This document shows, piece after piece, positions 24,869 through 34,526 of a stretch of 38,387 nt of DNA; within the stretch, counting starts at the first letter, position 1, and the number at the start of each line of letters is the position of its first letter. The position numbers and the translations under genes were made by a program. Under the pieces are notes generated by a model. It searched no databases and had not been told where the DNA came from. It worked only from the letters and a program-made list of their open reading frames with translations. This DNA is from Clostridia bacterium (GTDB lineage Bacteria > Bacillota > Clostridia > Christensenellales > Aristaeellaceae), in assembly GCA_017512805.1 (NCBI GenBank), contig JAFWES010000041.1, positions 1 to 38,387 on the forward strand. Direction: 5' to 3'.

Positions 24869-26773
24869 TTATCCTTTCACGACCTGCGCCAGAATCCTGG
24901 CGCTGCGGTTCAGGAAAGCGGTGATTTCATCCGCCTCCAGAGGCTGGGCCGCCATGCGGGCCAGGTCATAGATCTGCTGACAGATCATCTTTGTACGCTC
25001 CTCTTCCGGATCCCGGGAGGCCAGAGCCTGCACGGTTTCGTTCCGACGGTTCAGAACCAGGGTAAACCGATCCGGCAGGGGGAAGCGCTCCCCGTAGAGG
25101 CGGCTCATTTCCTTGTAGCGCCGCATCTGTTCATCCTCGGTCACCATGGCGGCCAGATCCGGATCCCCCAGGGATTCCAGCTTCACTTCCAGATCATCCT
25201 TTTCCAGGGCTTTGCGGAACAGATCCTGCAGCGCGCCCGCATCCAGATCCTTTCCTTCTTCGGATTCTTCCTTCAGGCCGTCGATATCCGCGTCCACCCG
25301 GGCGAAAGATACCCGGTCCTCTTCGCCGGCCTCCATCTCCAGGAAGGACATGAAGTTGGTGTCAATCAGGGTATCCATGACCGCGACTTCAATCCCACGG
25401 CTGGTATAGAGGGAAACAGAAGCGGCCTGACGCTTTTCATCGCTGGTATAGTAGATCTTCTTGTCCGTCTTATCGAAGTTGGCGGCTTTGTATTCGCCGA
25501 TGGTTTCGTACTTGCCGTCTGTCTTGCGCAGGAGCAGGGAACCCTTCACCTGATCGTAGAACTTCTTTTCCCGGATGCAGCCGTACTTGACGAAGGGGGC
25601 GATATCGTCCCAGTAGCCTTCGTAGGTTTCCCTTTCGGTGTTCATCAGGGCATTGAGCTTATCCGCCACCTTCTTGGTAATATGGGCGGAGATCTTTTTG
25701 ACATACCCGTCATTCTGCAGGAAGGAGCGGCTGACGTTCAGCGGCAGGTCGGGGCAGTCGATGACGCCCTTGAGAAGCATCAGAAACTCGGGGATGACCT
25801 CCTTGATGTTATCCGCCACGAAAACCTGGCCGGCGAAGAGCTTGATTTCCCCTTCGTGGGTGCCGAAATCCTTCTTCAGTTTGGGGAAATACAGAATCCC
25901 CTTCAGATTGAAGGGATAATCCACGTTCAGGTGAATCCAGAACAGGGGGTCTTCAAAATCCATAAAGACCCGGTGATAGAACTCCTTGTATTCTTCCTCC
26001 TTACAGTCGCCGGGCTTCCGGAGCCACAGGGGATCGGTGTCGTTGATCTGCTCGGGCTTGGGCATCTCCAGAATCTTCTCGGTTTTGGGGGTGCCGTCCT
26101 CGTTGGTTTCATCCCCCACGGGGACGTCCTTTTCCACGGGCTTGGCGTTGGCGTCCTCCAGGAAGATGGGATAGGCCATGAAGCCGCAGTACCGTTTCAG
26201 CACTTCACGCACTCGGTACATCTCCAGGAACTCCTTTTCCTCCTCGGAGATATGCAGCAGGATGTCCGTCCCGTGAGCGGCGCGGCTGCCTCCGGAGATT
26301 TCGTAGCTCATGCCGTCCTCGGAGACCCAGTGCACCGGCTCGGCCCCGTCCAGGCAGGAAAGGGTTTCAATCTCCACCTTTTCCGCCGCCATGAACACAG
26401 AATAGAACCCCAGGCCGAAATGCCCGATGATGTCTCCCTTGCCCTCGTTCTTTCCGTCCTCGAACTGCTTCATGAATTCAGAAGCGCCGGAGAAGGCCAC
26501 CTGGTTGATGTATTTCTTGACTTCCTCGTCGGTCATGCCGATGCCGGTATCGGAGATGCGGATGGTTTTCGCGTCTTTGTCCACCGTTACCCGCACACCC
26601 ATTTCCTCATCGGTATCGGGATGCAGCATGCGGAACTTGGTGATGGCGTCGCAGGCGTTGGACACCACCTCCCGCAGGAAAATATCTTTATCCGAATAGA
26701 GCCAGCGCTTGATCACCGGCATCATATTCTGCGCGTCAATGGAGACGCTGCCGTTTTCTTTCATCACAGCCAT
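24869..26773 (-). CDS. htpG: Chaperone HtpG (bacterial Hsp90)
   Basis: A 634-residue Hsp90, an ATP-driven dimeric chaperone. The start at 26773 has AAGGAGG 10 bases upstream; the frame is open further back but without a site. The GHKL ATPase motifs are EVVSNACDA, DTGIGMT and GHFGLGFYS. The middle domain has the NLKGILYFPK and LPLNVSRSFLQ segments. It is preceded by a promoter and a perfect CIRCE operator, so it belongs to the HrcA heat-shock regulon. This differs from B. subtilis, where htpG is outside the CIRCE regulon. It is a single-gene unit. Confidence 0.95.
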   Translation of the reverse strand: MAVMKENGSVSIDAQNMMPVIKRWLYSDKDIFLREVVSNACDAITKFRMLHPDTDEEMGVRVTVDKDAKTIRISDTGIGMTDEEVKKYINQVAFSGASEFMKQFEDGKNEGKGDIIGHFGLGFYSVFMAAEKVEIETLSCLDGAEPVHWVSEDGMSYEISGGSRAAHGTDILLHISEEEKEFLEMYRVREVLKRYCGFMAYPIFLEDANAKPVEKDVPVGDETNEDGTPKTEKILEMPKPEQINDTDPLWLRKPGDCKEEEYKEFYHRVFMDFEDPLFWIHLNVDYPFNLKGILYFPKLKKDFGTHEGEIKLFAGQVFVADNIKEVIPEFLMLLKGVIDCPDLPLNVSRSFLQNDGYVKKISAHITKKVADKLNALMNTERETYEGYWDDIAPFVKYGCIREKKFYDQVKGSLLLRKTDGKYETIGEYKAANFDKTDKKIYYTSDEKRQAASVSLYTSRGIEVAVMDTLIDTNFMSFLEMEAGEEDRVSFARVDADIDGLKEESEEGKDLDAGALQDLFRKALEKDDLEVKLESLGDPDLAAMVTEDEQMRRYKEMSRLYGERFPLPDRFTLVLNRRNETVQALASRDPEEERTKMICQQIYDLARMAAQPLEADEITAFLNRSARILAQVVKG

Positions 26774-26835
26774 GGAAAAAGGTCCTCCTTCGTTTTCTCC
26801 CCGCCGGGCAGCGGGGATATTCGTACCCGGCAGGT

Positions 26836-26864
26836 ATTGTATCACCCCGGCAGCGGAAAATCAA
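26836..26864 (-). promoter_or_regulatory. Promoter of htpG
   Basis: Minus strand: -35 TTGATT (26864-26859), 17-bp spacer, -10 TACAAT (26841-26836). CIRCE lies 7 bp upstream of the -35 box. Confidence 0.65.
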
Positions 26865-26871
26865 GGAAAAA

Positions 26872-26898
26872 TTAGCACTCATCAAAAAAGAGTGCTAA
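26872..26898. promoter_or_regulatory. CIRCE element (HrcA operator)
   Basis: TTAGCACTC, a 9-base spacer, GAGTGCTAA: a perfect match to the CIRCE consensus bound by HrcA. It lies between the divergent promoters of htpG and mutS2, close to the htpG -35 box. Confidence 0.95.
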
Positions 26899-26924
26899 CA
26901 ATCGTCAAAATTCCGTGAAATCGG

Positions 26925-26953
26925 TTGAAGAACTGGACGACATCGGGTAAAAT
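26925..26953 (+). promoter_or_regulatory. Promoter of mutS2
   Basis: -35 TTGAAG (26925-26930), 17-bp spacer, -10 TAAAAT (26948-26953). A short CCTCC-GAA-GGAGG hairpin at 26997-27009 includes the ribosome site of mutS2. Confidence 0.55.
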
Positions 26954-27017
26954 ACTGGAGAATCGGGCCGTTTGTAGGATGACCCAAGAGCATAAACCTC
27001 CGAAGGAGGACTGAAAC

Positions 27018-29481
27018 ATGATGACGGACAGAACCCTGCGGGTGTTGGAATTCACGCGGATCCGGGAGATGCTGTCGGAGGGGGCCCTGACGGAGGGCGG
27101 CCGGGAGCGGTGCCTGGCGCTGAAGCCCATGGACAGCCTCTTTGACATCGGGGAGGCGCAGCAGGAGACGGAGGAAGCCACGGTGATCCTGCAGTACGTG
27201 GGCGGGCACCCGCTGACGGAGTTCCCCGACGCCCGGGGGGCGCTGCGGGTCTGCGCCAAGGGCGGAACGCTGAGCCCCCGGATGCTGCTGGACGTGGCGG
27301 GGCTTCTGCGGGCCAGCCGGGCCGCGCGGGACGCGCTGATTACCGAGCGGGAGAACACCCCCCGGCTCCGGGGCAAGGCCGAGACGCTGGCGGAGGTCCG
27401 GAACGTGGAGCGGGACATTACCGACGCCATTTTGAGCGAGGACGAAATCGCCGACCGGGCCTCCTCGGAGCTGGCCAATATCCGCCGGCACCTGCGGGGG
27501 GCCCAGGAGCGGATCAAGGACCGGCTGAACCAGATGATCCGGTCCGCGGGGATGCAGAAATATCTGCAGGAAAGCATTATCACCGTCCGCAACGGGCGGT
27601 ATGTGATTCCGGTGCGGGCGGAATACCGCAGCATGGTGCCGGGCCTGGTGCACGACCAGAGCACCTCCGGGGCGACGCTGTTCGTGGAGCCCATGACGGC
27701 GGTGGAGATGGGCAACGAGATCCGGGAATGGGAGATCAAGGAAGCCCGGGAGATCGAGCGGATTCTGGCCGCTCTCAGCGCGGAGGTCGCGCCCTGGGCG
27801 GAGGCCCTGGAGGCCAACGCCGAGACCCTGGGCGAGCTGGATTTCATCTTCGCCAAGGGGCTGCTGAGCCGGCGGCTGCGGTGCGTGGCGCCGAAGATGA
27901 ACGAGCGGGGCTATCTGAACATCATCCGGGGGCGGCATCCGCTGATTGACCCGGAGAAGGTGGTGCCGTCGGATATCTATCTGGGGTATCCGGAGGAAGG
28001 CGCCGACCGTTCGGGCGGCCGCCGGGGCGGAAAGCAGAAGGAGGCCGGAGGCCAGGCGCGCGCGGACGCGCCGGCCGAAGCGGCGGAGAGCAGGGGTCCC
28101 GGCTTTAATTCCCTGATCATTACCGGGCCCAATACCGGGGGCAAGACCGTGACCCTGAAAACCCTGGGGCTTCTGACCCTGATGGCCCAGGCCGGGCTGC
28201 AGGTGCCGGGAGCTGGGAACGGAGCTGTCCGTTTTCGAGCAGGTATGGGCGGACATCGGGGACGAGCAGTCCATCGAGCAAAGCCTGAGCACCTTCAGCG
28301 GGCATATGACCAACATCGTCACCATCATGCAGCAGGTCACGCCCCGGGACCTGGTGCTCTTTGACGAGCTGGGGGCGGGGACGGATCCCACGGAAGGGGC
28401 GGCCCTGGCCCAGAGCATTCTGACCCGGCTTTTGCATATCCGGGTCCGGACGGTGGCCACCACCCACTACAGCGAGCTGAAGGTATTCGCCATGACCACG
28501 GAAGGGGTGGAAAACGCCAGCGTGGAATTTGATGTGGAGACCCTGCGGCCGACTTACCGCCTGAGCATTGGGGTTCCCGGGAAAAGCAATGCCTTCGAAA
28601 TCAGCAGGCGGCTGGGACTGGCGGAGAATCTGATTGAAAACGCGAAAAAACTGCTCAGCAGCGAGGAAATTCGCTTTGAGGACGTGATTGCGGACGCGGA
28701 GTATCACCGGCAGGTCGCGGAGCGGGAGCGGCAGCTGGCCCAGGAAGCCAGCAGAGAAACCATCCGCCTGCGGGACGAGGCGGAGAGCCTGCGCCGGGAG
28801 ATGGAGCAGCGGCGGACGGAGAGCGTCCGCAAGGCGAAGGAGGAAGCCCGCCGGATTCTTCAGGATGCCCGCCAGGAAAGCGAGAGCGTGATCAGTGAGC
28901 TGAAGCGCATGAAGAAGGAAGCCGGAAGCGCAGCGGATGTCAACGCGCTTCGGCACAGGCTGGACAAGGGAATCGACGAAATGAGCGAAGGACTGAATCC
29001 CGCCCGGCCGGAGGAGGGGGAGGTTCCGGAAACCCTCAGGCCCGGGGATCAGGTGAAGGTTCTGACCTTTGGGACCAATGCCAGCGTGCTGTCCGCCCCC
29101 AACAGCAGGGGCGAGGTGGAACTGGCCAATGGCAATATGAAATTCAAGGCGAAGCTGCAGGATCTGCGGCTCATCCGTCACGGGGAGCCGGCGCCGAAGA
29201 CCACGGTCAAGGCGAAGACGGGGGCACTGACCCGGAGCGTTCCCATGGAATGTGACGTACGGGGGATGAACCTGGAAGAGGCGATCGGAGCGGTGGAAAT
29301 CTATCTGGACGAAGCGGTGCTGGCGGGGCTGCATGAAGTCAGCGTGATTCACGGGAAGGGGACCGGGGTGCTGCGAAGCGGCCTTCGGCAGGAACTGCGG
29401 CGCAACAGGCATGTAAAGAGCATCCGCCCCGGCATGTACGGAGAGGGAGAAGACGGGGTTACGGTGGTGACGCTGAAATAA
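27018..29481 (+). pseudogene. mutS2: mutS2, split by a one-base frameshift
   Basis: Two reading frames together encode one MutS2 of about 820 residues (start 27018, AAGGAGG upstream). The first covers the clamp and lever domains and Walker A TGPNTGGKT. The second, in the +1 frame, covers ADIGDEQSIEQSLSTFSGH, Walker B LVLFDELGAGTDP, the long coiled coil and a C-terminal Smr domain (DVRGMNLEEA, VIHGKGTGVL). The shift is one extra G in the GGG run at 28208-28210; dropping it gives the expected PELGTELSVFEQ. Without correction the product ends soon after Walker A and the ATPase is dead. MutS2 acts on ribosome collisions and recombination intermediates. It may be a real recent mutation or a sequencing error. 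A Gly/Ala/Arg-rich linker of about 35 residues (near 28000-28100) just before the ATPase domain is longer than usual. Confidence 0.85.
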
Positions 29482-29539
29482 GCGCAAGCGTTGAGGAAAG
29501 GCAGCCATACGCCGAAACGGACAAGGAGAAAGAACGATC

Positions 29540-30238
29540 ATGAAAGAGAAACCGGATATTCTGGTGGTCGATGACGACCCCAATATCGCGCATCTGGTGG
29601 CGCTCTATCTGCAGAAGGAGAACTATGAAGTCCGGACGGCGGCCCGGGGAGACGACGCGGTCAATGAATTCAGCCGTCTTCCTCCGGACCTGATGCTGCT
29701 GGATGTGATGCTTCCGGGAATGGATGGGTACCAGGTTTTGAAAAACGTCCGGAAGAGCAGCAGGATCCCGGTGATCATGCTGACGGCCCGGGACGAGACG
29801 TTTGACAAGGTGCTGGGGCTGGAGCTGGGGGCGGACGATTATATCACCAAGCCCTTTGATCCCAAGGAGATGGTGGCGAGGGTAAAGGCCGTTCTCCGGC
29901 GCACCCAGGGGGAAGAGGAGGAGATCAAAAACGATCTGCATTACCCGGGGCTGACGGTCAGTATCTCCTCCTATTCCGTATACTATGAGGGAAAGAAACT
30001 GGAGATGCCTCCCAAAGAGCTGGAGCTGCTGGATTTCCTGGCCAAGTCTCCGAATCAGGTTTTTACCCGGGAACAGCTTCTCAAGCAGGTGTGGGGATTT
30101 GACTTTTTCGGGGACAGCCGGACCGTGGACGTGCATATCAAACGGATCCGGGAAAAACTGCCGGATTGTGAAAAATACGGATGGGACATCCACACCGTAC
30201 GGGGCGTGGGGTACCAGTTTGAACTGAAAAAAGGATGA
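29540..30238 (+). CDS. OmpR/PhoB-family response regulator
   Basis: A 232-residue two-component response regulator. The receiver domain has the acidic pair in VVDDDPN, the phosphoacceptor Asp55 in LLDVMLPGMDG and the switch Lys in YITKPFDP. The C-terminal winged helix has the DFLAKSPNQVFTREQLL and VWGFDFFGDSRTVDVHIKR segments. An AAGGAG-like site lies upstream. Its stop overlaps the next gene start in an ATGA. The histidine kinase is two genes on, so this is one coupled three-gene unit. The signal is unknown. Confidence 0.93.
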   Translation: MKEKPDILVVDDDPNIAHLVALYLQKENYEVRTAARGDDAVNEFSRLPPDLMLLDVMLPGMDGYQVLKNVRKSSRIPVIMLTARDETFDKVLGLELGADDYITKPFDPKEMVARVKAVLRRTQGEEEEIKNDLHYPGLTVSISSYSVYYEGKKLEMPPKELELLDFLAKSPNQVFTREQLLKQVWGFDFFGDSRTVDVHIKRIREKLPDCEKYGWDIHTVRGVGYQFELKKG

Positions 30239-31488
30239 ACGGAAGACTGCTGCGGGCGGTGCGGTATTTTACCCGGGATACCGGCATCATGGACGGAATG
30301 GCGGCGGTTTGCGGCCTGGGAGGCCGGCGGGCTTACGCCTATGACGGGCGGGAGATCGGAAAGGAGACGGTCTATGACCTGGCGTCGGTGACCAAGCTGT
30401 TTACCGGCATGGTGATGATGCGGCTTTTCGAAGACGGCCGGCTGGATCTGTCGAAGAGGGTTCCCTATTACTGCCCGGAATTTCGACGGCTTGGGACGGT
30501 GACCGTGGAACAGTTGGCGGGCTTTCAGCGGAAGATTGAGACCCCGGAGCGGATAGACGCGCAAAAAAGCCGGGAGGAGGCGATTGCGTGCCTGCGGGAA
30601 GCCAGGGACGCAGGCGCCCCCGGTCAGCGCGCATATTCGGATATCCCGGCCATGATCCTGAAGTATGTGATTGAAGCGGCGGCGGGAGAGGAGCTGTACA
30701 GCTGCGTCCGGCGGATGATTCTGGCGCCGGCGGGGATGGAGGAAACCTGGGCAAAGGTGCCGGATAAAAGAAGGGGAGACTGCCTGCTGTATGGGCCGGA
30801 ATACCGGATTGAAGGAGAAAGCCGGATCTGCCGCAGGCCGCCGGCCAGAGGAATTCCTCACGATCCGAAGGCGGCACTCCTGCAGGGGGACAGTGGGGAT
30901 CTTTGCGGGCACGCGGGATTGTTTTCGACGCCCTGGGATCTGGAAAAAATGGCTGTGGCCCTGCTGGAGGGAAGCATTCTCCGGCGGGAAAGCCTGAGAA
31001 TGCTTGCGGTGAACCGAACGGGGCGGGAACGGAAGGCAGGAGGATATACACAGTACCTGGGGTACATGTGCTATCTGAAGCACCCCGACCAGTATTATTC
31101 GGAAATTCCCGCCGCCATGGGACCGGCAGCCTTCGGCATCGGAGGTTTTACCGGAAACCATTTCAGCGTTGATCCGCAGGGCGGCAGGTACACCCTGTAT
31201 CTGGGAAACCGGATCCGGGACCGGCTGACCGTCCTGATTCCGCCGGAGGGAAAGACCCGGGCGGACTACGGGCTGAGCGAGGAAGGGCAGGGGAAGATCC
31301 GATGGACGGATGGAAGGCTGCATTTTTCTTCCGTCAATTACGTTCACCAGAAGGATGAACATTTCCACCGGGCGGTGGAAGAAATCCTGAACCCGAAAGG
31401 ACGGGGCCGCCGGGCGGAAAACAGCATAGAAACGGATCATCCCCCTGCATCTCCCGAGGAGAACGGAAAAGAAGGAAGAAGCGGATGA
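30235..31488 (+). CDS. Class C beta-lactamase-fold serine hydrolase
   Basis: A 417-residue member of the beta-lactamase/penicillin-binding-protein-like family. The nucleophile motif is ASVTKLF (Ser51, Lys54). A YSD segment (AYSDIP) stands for the usual Tyr-x-Asn. The third motif is GFTGNH (in place of H-x-G-x-T-G). There is no signal peptide or membrane segment, so the protein is probably cytosolic, unlike most of the family. It lies between response regulator and kinase with 4-bp ATGA overlaps at both ends, so it must be made together with them. A role in sensing or making a cell-wall-derived signal is possible but not shown; an esterase or peptidase is equally possible. Confidence 0.75.
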   Translation: MNGRLLRAVRYFTRDTGIMDGMAAVCGLGGRRAYAYDGREIGKETVYDLASVTKLFTGMVMMRLFEDGRLDLSKRVPYYCPEFRRLGTVTVEQLAGFQRKIETPERIDAQKSREEAIACLREARDAGAPGQRAYSDIPAMILKYVIEAAAGEELYSCVRRMILAPAGMEETWAKVPDKRRGDCLLYGPEYRIEGESRICRRPPARGIPHDPKAALLQGDSGDLCGHAGLFSTPWDLEKMAVALLEGSILRRESLRMLAVNRTGRERKAGGYTQYLGYMCYLKHPDQYYSEIPAAMGPAAFGIGGFTGNHFSVDPQGGRYTLYLGNRIRDRLTVLIPPEGKTRADYGLSEEGQGKIRWTDGRLHFSSVNYVHQKDEHFHRAVEEILNPKGRGRRAENSIETDHPPASPEENGKEGRSG

Positions 31489-32993
31489 ACAGTCTTTTCG
31501 CGAGGATCATGGCGGTCATGCTGAGCGTGATCCTGATCCTGACGGCGGCGTTGAGCCTGCTGAGCTACTACAGCATGCGGGAGCAGCGGATTTCCGCGCG
31601 GCTGGATTACCTGGCCAGCGAGGCGGCGGACATCGCCGATCTGGCGGCGGATATGAACAGCGGCGGCTACCCCGCGCTGCTGTTTCAGAGTTCACCCCAG
31701 CGATATTTAAACTGGAAGGCGCAGAAGGTCAATGACGAGTTCGGCGCGTATATCGCGGTGGTGGACCGATGGGGCCGGGTCATGGATAATCTGCAGACGG
31801 CCTACAGCGAGGACCCGGATTTTGTGGCCAGCCTGAGCGGGGAAGAGATTACCGCTGCCCTGACGAGGGTTCTGGCGGGGGAGCAGATCCGCATCCGATC
31901 CCAGAGCGGACAGGATCCCACCTTTACGGTGGGCGTGCCCTTTCAGCAGTATGAAACCGTCACGGGGGCGGTTCTGATCCAGACCAAGGTGCAGCGGATT
32001 CAAAGCGGCATGGAGGATCTGCTCTTCCAGGTGATCGGCGTGGCGCTTCTTGCGATGGCGGTCAGCGCGGTTGCGGTCTGGCTGGTTGTCCGGGGAATGA
32101 TGAAACCGCTGGGAAGCCTGACGGAGGCCGCCCGGGCCATGGGGGAAGGCGACTTCAGCCTGCGGGTGGATGAAAGCAGGGGGGACGCCCAGCTGCGGCA
32201 GCTGAGCAGCACCTTTAACGGGATGAGCGAAAGGCTGCAGAAGATGGAAAACAGCCGGCGGGAATTTGTCGCCAATGTAAGCCATGAACTGCGCAGCCCG
32301 ATTACCAGCATTCGGGGATTCGCGGAGGGCATGGCGGAAGGGATCATCCCGCCGGAGGATCATCCCCGGTACCTGCGCCTGGTGGCGGAGGAGAGCAACA
32401 GGCTCAGCCGCCTGGTGGAGGAGCTGCTGGCGCTGAGCCGGCTGGAACGGGACGACGCCACCCTGGAGAAGACGGACTTCGACATGAACGAGATGCTTCG
32501 TCGGGCCATCATCCGGAGAATCGAAGATCTGGACCGGAAAAACATTGAGGTGACCTGCTCGTTTGGGACGGATCCCTGCTGCGTACGGGCGGATGAGGGC
32601 CGGATCGAGCAGGTGGTGATCAATCTGCTGGATAATGCCATCCGCTTTACGGAGGAAGGGGGCAATATTCGCCTGACGACGGAGGAAACCGCCGATGGGG
32701 TGGCCGTGACCGTGTGGGATGACGGACCACCGATCCCCGAGGAGGATCGGGCAAGGGTCTTCGAGCGGTTCTTCACCTCTGACAGGGCGCATACCTCCGG
32801 AAAGGGAACAGGGCTGGGGCTCAGCATCTGTCAGCAGATCATGAAAATGCATGGGCGAACCGTCGCGCTTCTGGACACGGAGGAGGGAACGGCCTTCCGG
32901 TTCGAACTGGATCGGGGGGAAAAGACGGAAAAACCGGCCGGGAAGGGGGCATTTCCGGCGGGAAAAACCGAAGAAATGCCGAAGGAGGAATGA
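31485..32993 (+). CDS. Membrane sensor histidine kinase
   Basis: A 502-residue kinase, the partner of the response regulator at 29540. Membrane segments lie at about residues 5-27 and 180-203, bounding an extracytoplasmic sensor of about 150 residues, followed by HAMP (about 200-255). The H-box is VANVSHELRSPITS (His267). The ATPase has N-box INLLDNAIRFT, G1 VWDDGPPIP, F-box ERFFTSDR and G2 GTGLGLSIC. A 30-residue charged tail follows. It is coupled to the serine hydrolase by an ATGA overlap. Confidence 0.92.
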   Translation: MNSLFARIMAVMLSVILILTAALSLLSYYSMREQRISARLDYLASEAADIADLAADMNSGGYPALLFQSSPQRYLNWKAQKVNDEFGAYIAVVDRWGRVMDNLQTAYSEDPDFVASLSGEEITAALTRVLAGEQIRIRSQSGQDPTFTVGVPFQQYETVTGAVLIQTKVQRIQSGMEDLLFQVIGVALLAMAVSAVAVWLVVRGMMKPLGSLTEAARAMGEGDFSLRVDESRGDAQLRQLSSTFNGMSERLQKMENSRREFVANVSHELRSPITSIRGFAEGMAEGIIPPEDHPRYLRLVAEESNRLSRLVEELLALSRLERDDATLEKTDFDMNEMLRRAIIRRIEDLDRKNIEVTCSFGTDPCCVRADEGRIEQVVINLLDNAIRFTEEGGNIRLTTEETADGVAVTVWDDGPPIPEEDRARVFERFFTSDRAHTSGKGTGLGLSICQQIMKMHGRTVALLDTEEGTAFRFELDRGEKTEKPAGKGAFPAGKTEEMPKEE

Positions 32994-33064
32994 CAAAGGC
33001 CGGGAGGTGTGTTATACTCACCCTCAGAGGAGAGGGAGAGGACTTGCCGGAAGGAGGCGCTACG

Positions 33065-33580
33065 ATGCTGGACAGGCATATCTTTCTGATCGGAATGCCG
33101 GGATGCGGCAAGCGCAGTCTGGGCCGTCGGGCAGCCCGGGAGCTGGGGCTGCCCTTTACGGATCTGGAGGAATGGCTGGCGGAAGGAATGGGGATTTCCC
33201 CTGCGGAGCTTCGTGCGCGGCAGGGGGAAGCGGAGAACCGAAGGATGGAAGCGGCCGCGCTGGCCTGGCTGACCAGGGCCAGACCGGGAATCATCACAGT
33301 AGGAGCGGCCACGCCCCTGAACCGGGCGAATCTCGGCATCATGCGGGGATGGGGGAGCCTGATCCTGATCGACCGGCCTCTGGAAGAAATTCTGGCGGAT
33401 TTTCAACCGGAAAAATATCCGGAGATGGGGGACAATCCTGAAGGGAAGCTGCGGGAAATGGAGGAGACGCTGCTGCCCGAACTGCGGAAAGCGGCGGATG
33501 TACGGATGCCGGACAAGGAAGACGAGGAGACGGCATATGCTTTATTCCTGCGGATCCTGAAGGAAAGATATCATGCCTGA
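33065..33580 (+). CDS. Shikimate-kinase-like P-loop protein with degenerate motifs
   Basis: A 171-residue protein of shikimate kinase size and layout. The start at 33065 has AAGGAGG upstream; an ATG at 32990 overlaps the kinase stop but lacks one. The P-loop reads GMPGCGKRSLG (10-20): after the Lys, where a Ser or Thr is expected, there is Arg. The substrate Asp pair is reduced to TDLEEWL. The Gly-Gly-Gly of the shikimate site is replaced by VGAATPLNRAN. The lid region (YPEMGDNPEGKLREMEE) keeps only part of the pattern. It is related to AroK but may not make shikimate phosphate. No other aro genes are nearby. Confidence 0.6.
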   Translation: MLDRHIFLIGMPGCGKRSLGRRAARELGLPFTDLEEWLAEGMGISPAELRARQGEAENRRMEAAALAWLTRARPGIITVGAATPLNRANLGIMRGWGSLILIDRPLEEILADFQPEKYPEMGDNPEGKLREMEETLLPELRKAADVRMPDKEDEETAYALFLRILKERYHA

Positions 33581-33673
33581 ACGCAGCCTGAAATGGGCTG
33601 GGGTGAGACCCGGATCCCTGTTCCAGTCCGGAATCATTCAGGAGAGCGCTGAGAGCTGAGAGGGAGAAAGACT

Positions 33674-34498
33674 TTGGAATATCAGTTTGAACTGGTCGGG
33701 AAAATCGGGTCCATGGCGCTGATCCGAAAAGAGGATCAGGATATTGATTATAATATTTTTGCCCGTCTGGGAGCGGAATTGCGGCCCGGGATGATCTGGG
33801 TGACCAGCGGCGCGACGGAAATCGGCCGCCTGGACTATATGAAGAGGACCGGATGCGAGCTTTGCGGGGATCCGGAGCAGGACAAGACGGATTACAGCAG
33901 CCAGGGGCAGGCGATTCTGATGCAGACCTACCGGCAGTTTGTAAGGCCGGAGTACGGCCTGCGGCAGATCCTGGTGGAGCATACCCATTTCAATGATCCG
34001 GAGAAGCGGGAGCACATCCGTATGCTGCTGGAACGGGCGGCCAGGCAAAAGACCATCCCTATCGTGAACTATAACGATCCTGTCAGCGATGAGGAAAACC
34101 GGAAGATGGAGCTGGCGGCGCGGCGGCAGACGGGGGCGGAGGTTCATGAGTGTGTGGATAACGACGAGACCGCCGCGGTGATCGCCAGCCTGGTTCACGC
34201 CAAAACCCTGGTGCTGATGACTTCTACCGAGGGGATCTATCAGGATTCAAAGGATCCCTCCTCGCTGGTCAGAGATGTGGTTGGGCCCGATCTGGAGACG
34301 GTGGAAGCGCAGGTCCGCAGGCTGCAGGAGCACTGCGTGGGCGCCAGCCGGGAGGGGGCCAACGGGGCCAGGGCGAAGCTGGAATACGCGATGGAATGCG
34401 TCCGGTGCGGAACCAGGGTCATCATCGGGCATGCGAGGCATCATCTTTCCGATCTGGTGGAGGGGCGGGTTCCCTGCACAAGGATCGGCATCGAATAA
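33674..34498 (+). CDS. Amino-acid-kinase-family protein (glutamate-5-kinase-like)
   Basis: A 274-residue AAK-fold protein. It starts at a TTG (33674) with GGGAGA just upstream; no ATG fits the fold. Motifs are GKIGS near the N-terminus, VTSGATEIG, PIVNYNDPVSDEE and ECVDNDETAAVIASL, as in glutamate 5-kinase and related kinases that phosphorylate an acid or phosphate group. There is no PUA domain and no proA neighbour, so the substrate is uncertain; an aspartate- or UMP-type acceptor is possible. It ends before a strong terminator. Confidence 0.65.
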   Translation: MEYQFELVGKIGSMALIRKEDQDIDYNIFARLGAELRPGMIWVTSGATEIGRLDYMKRTGCELCGDPEQDKTDYSSQGQAILMQTYRQFVRPEYGLRQILVEHTHFNDPEKREHIRMLLERAARQKTIPIVNYNDPVSDEENRKMELAARRQTGAEVHECVDNDETAAVIASLVHAKTLVLMTSTEGIYQDSKDPSSLVRDVVGPDLETVEAQVRRLQEHCVGASREGANGARAKLEYAMECVRCGTRVIIGHARHHLSDLVEGRVPCTRIGIE

Positions 34499-34526
34499 AA
34501 GAAGACGGCCGAACCGGACCGAATAC

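Noticed and set aside
28195-28225. Programmed ribosomal frameshift in mutS2
   Set aside because: No slippery run, downstream pseudoknot or Shine-Dalgarno stimulator is evident. One extra G in a GGG run is simpler.
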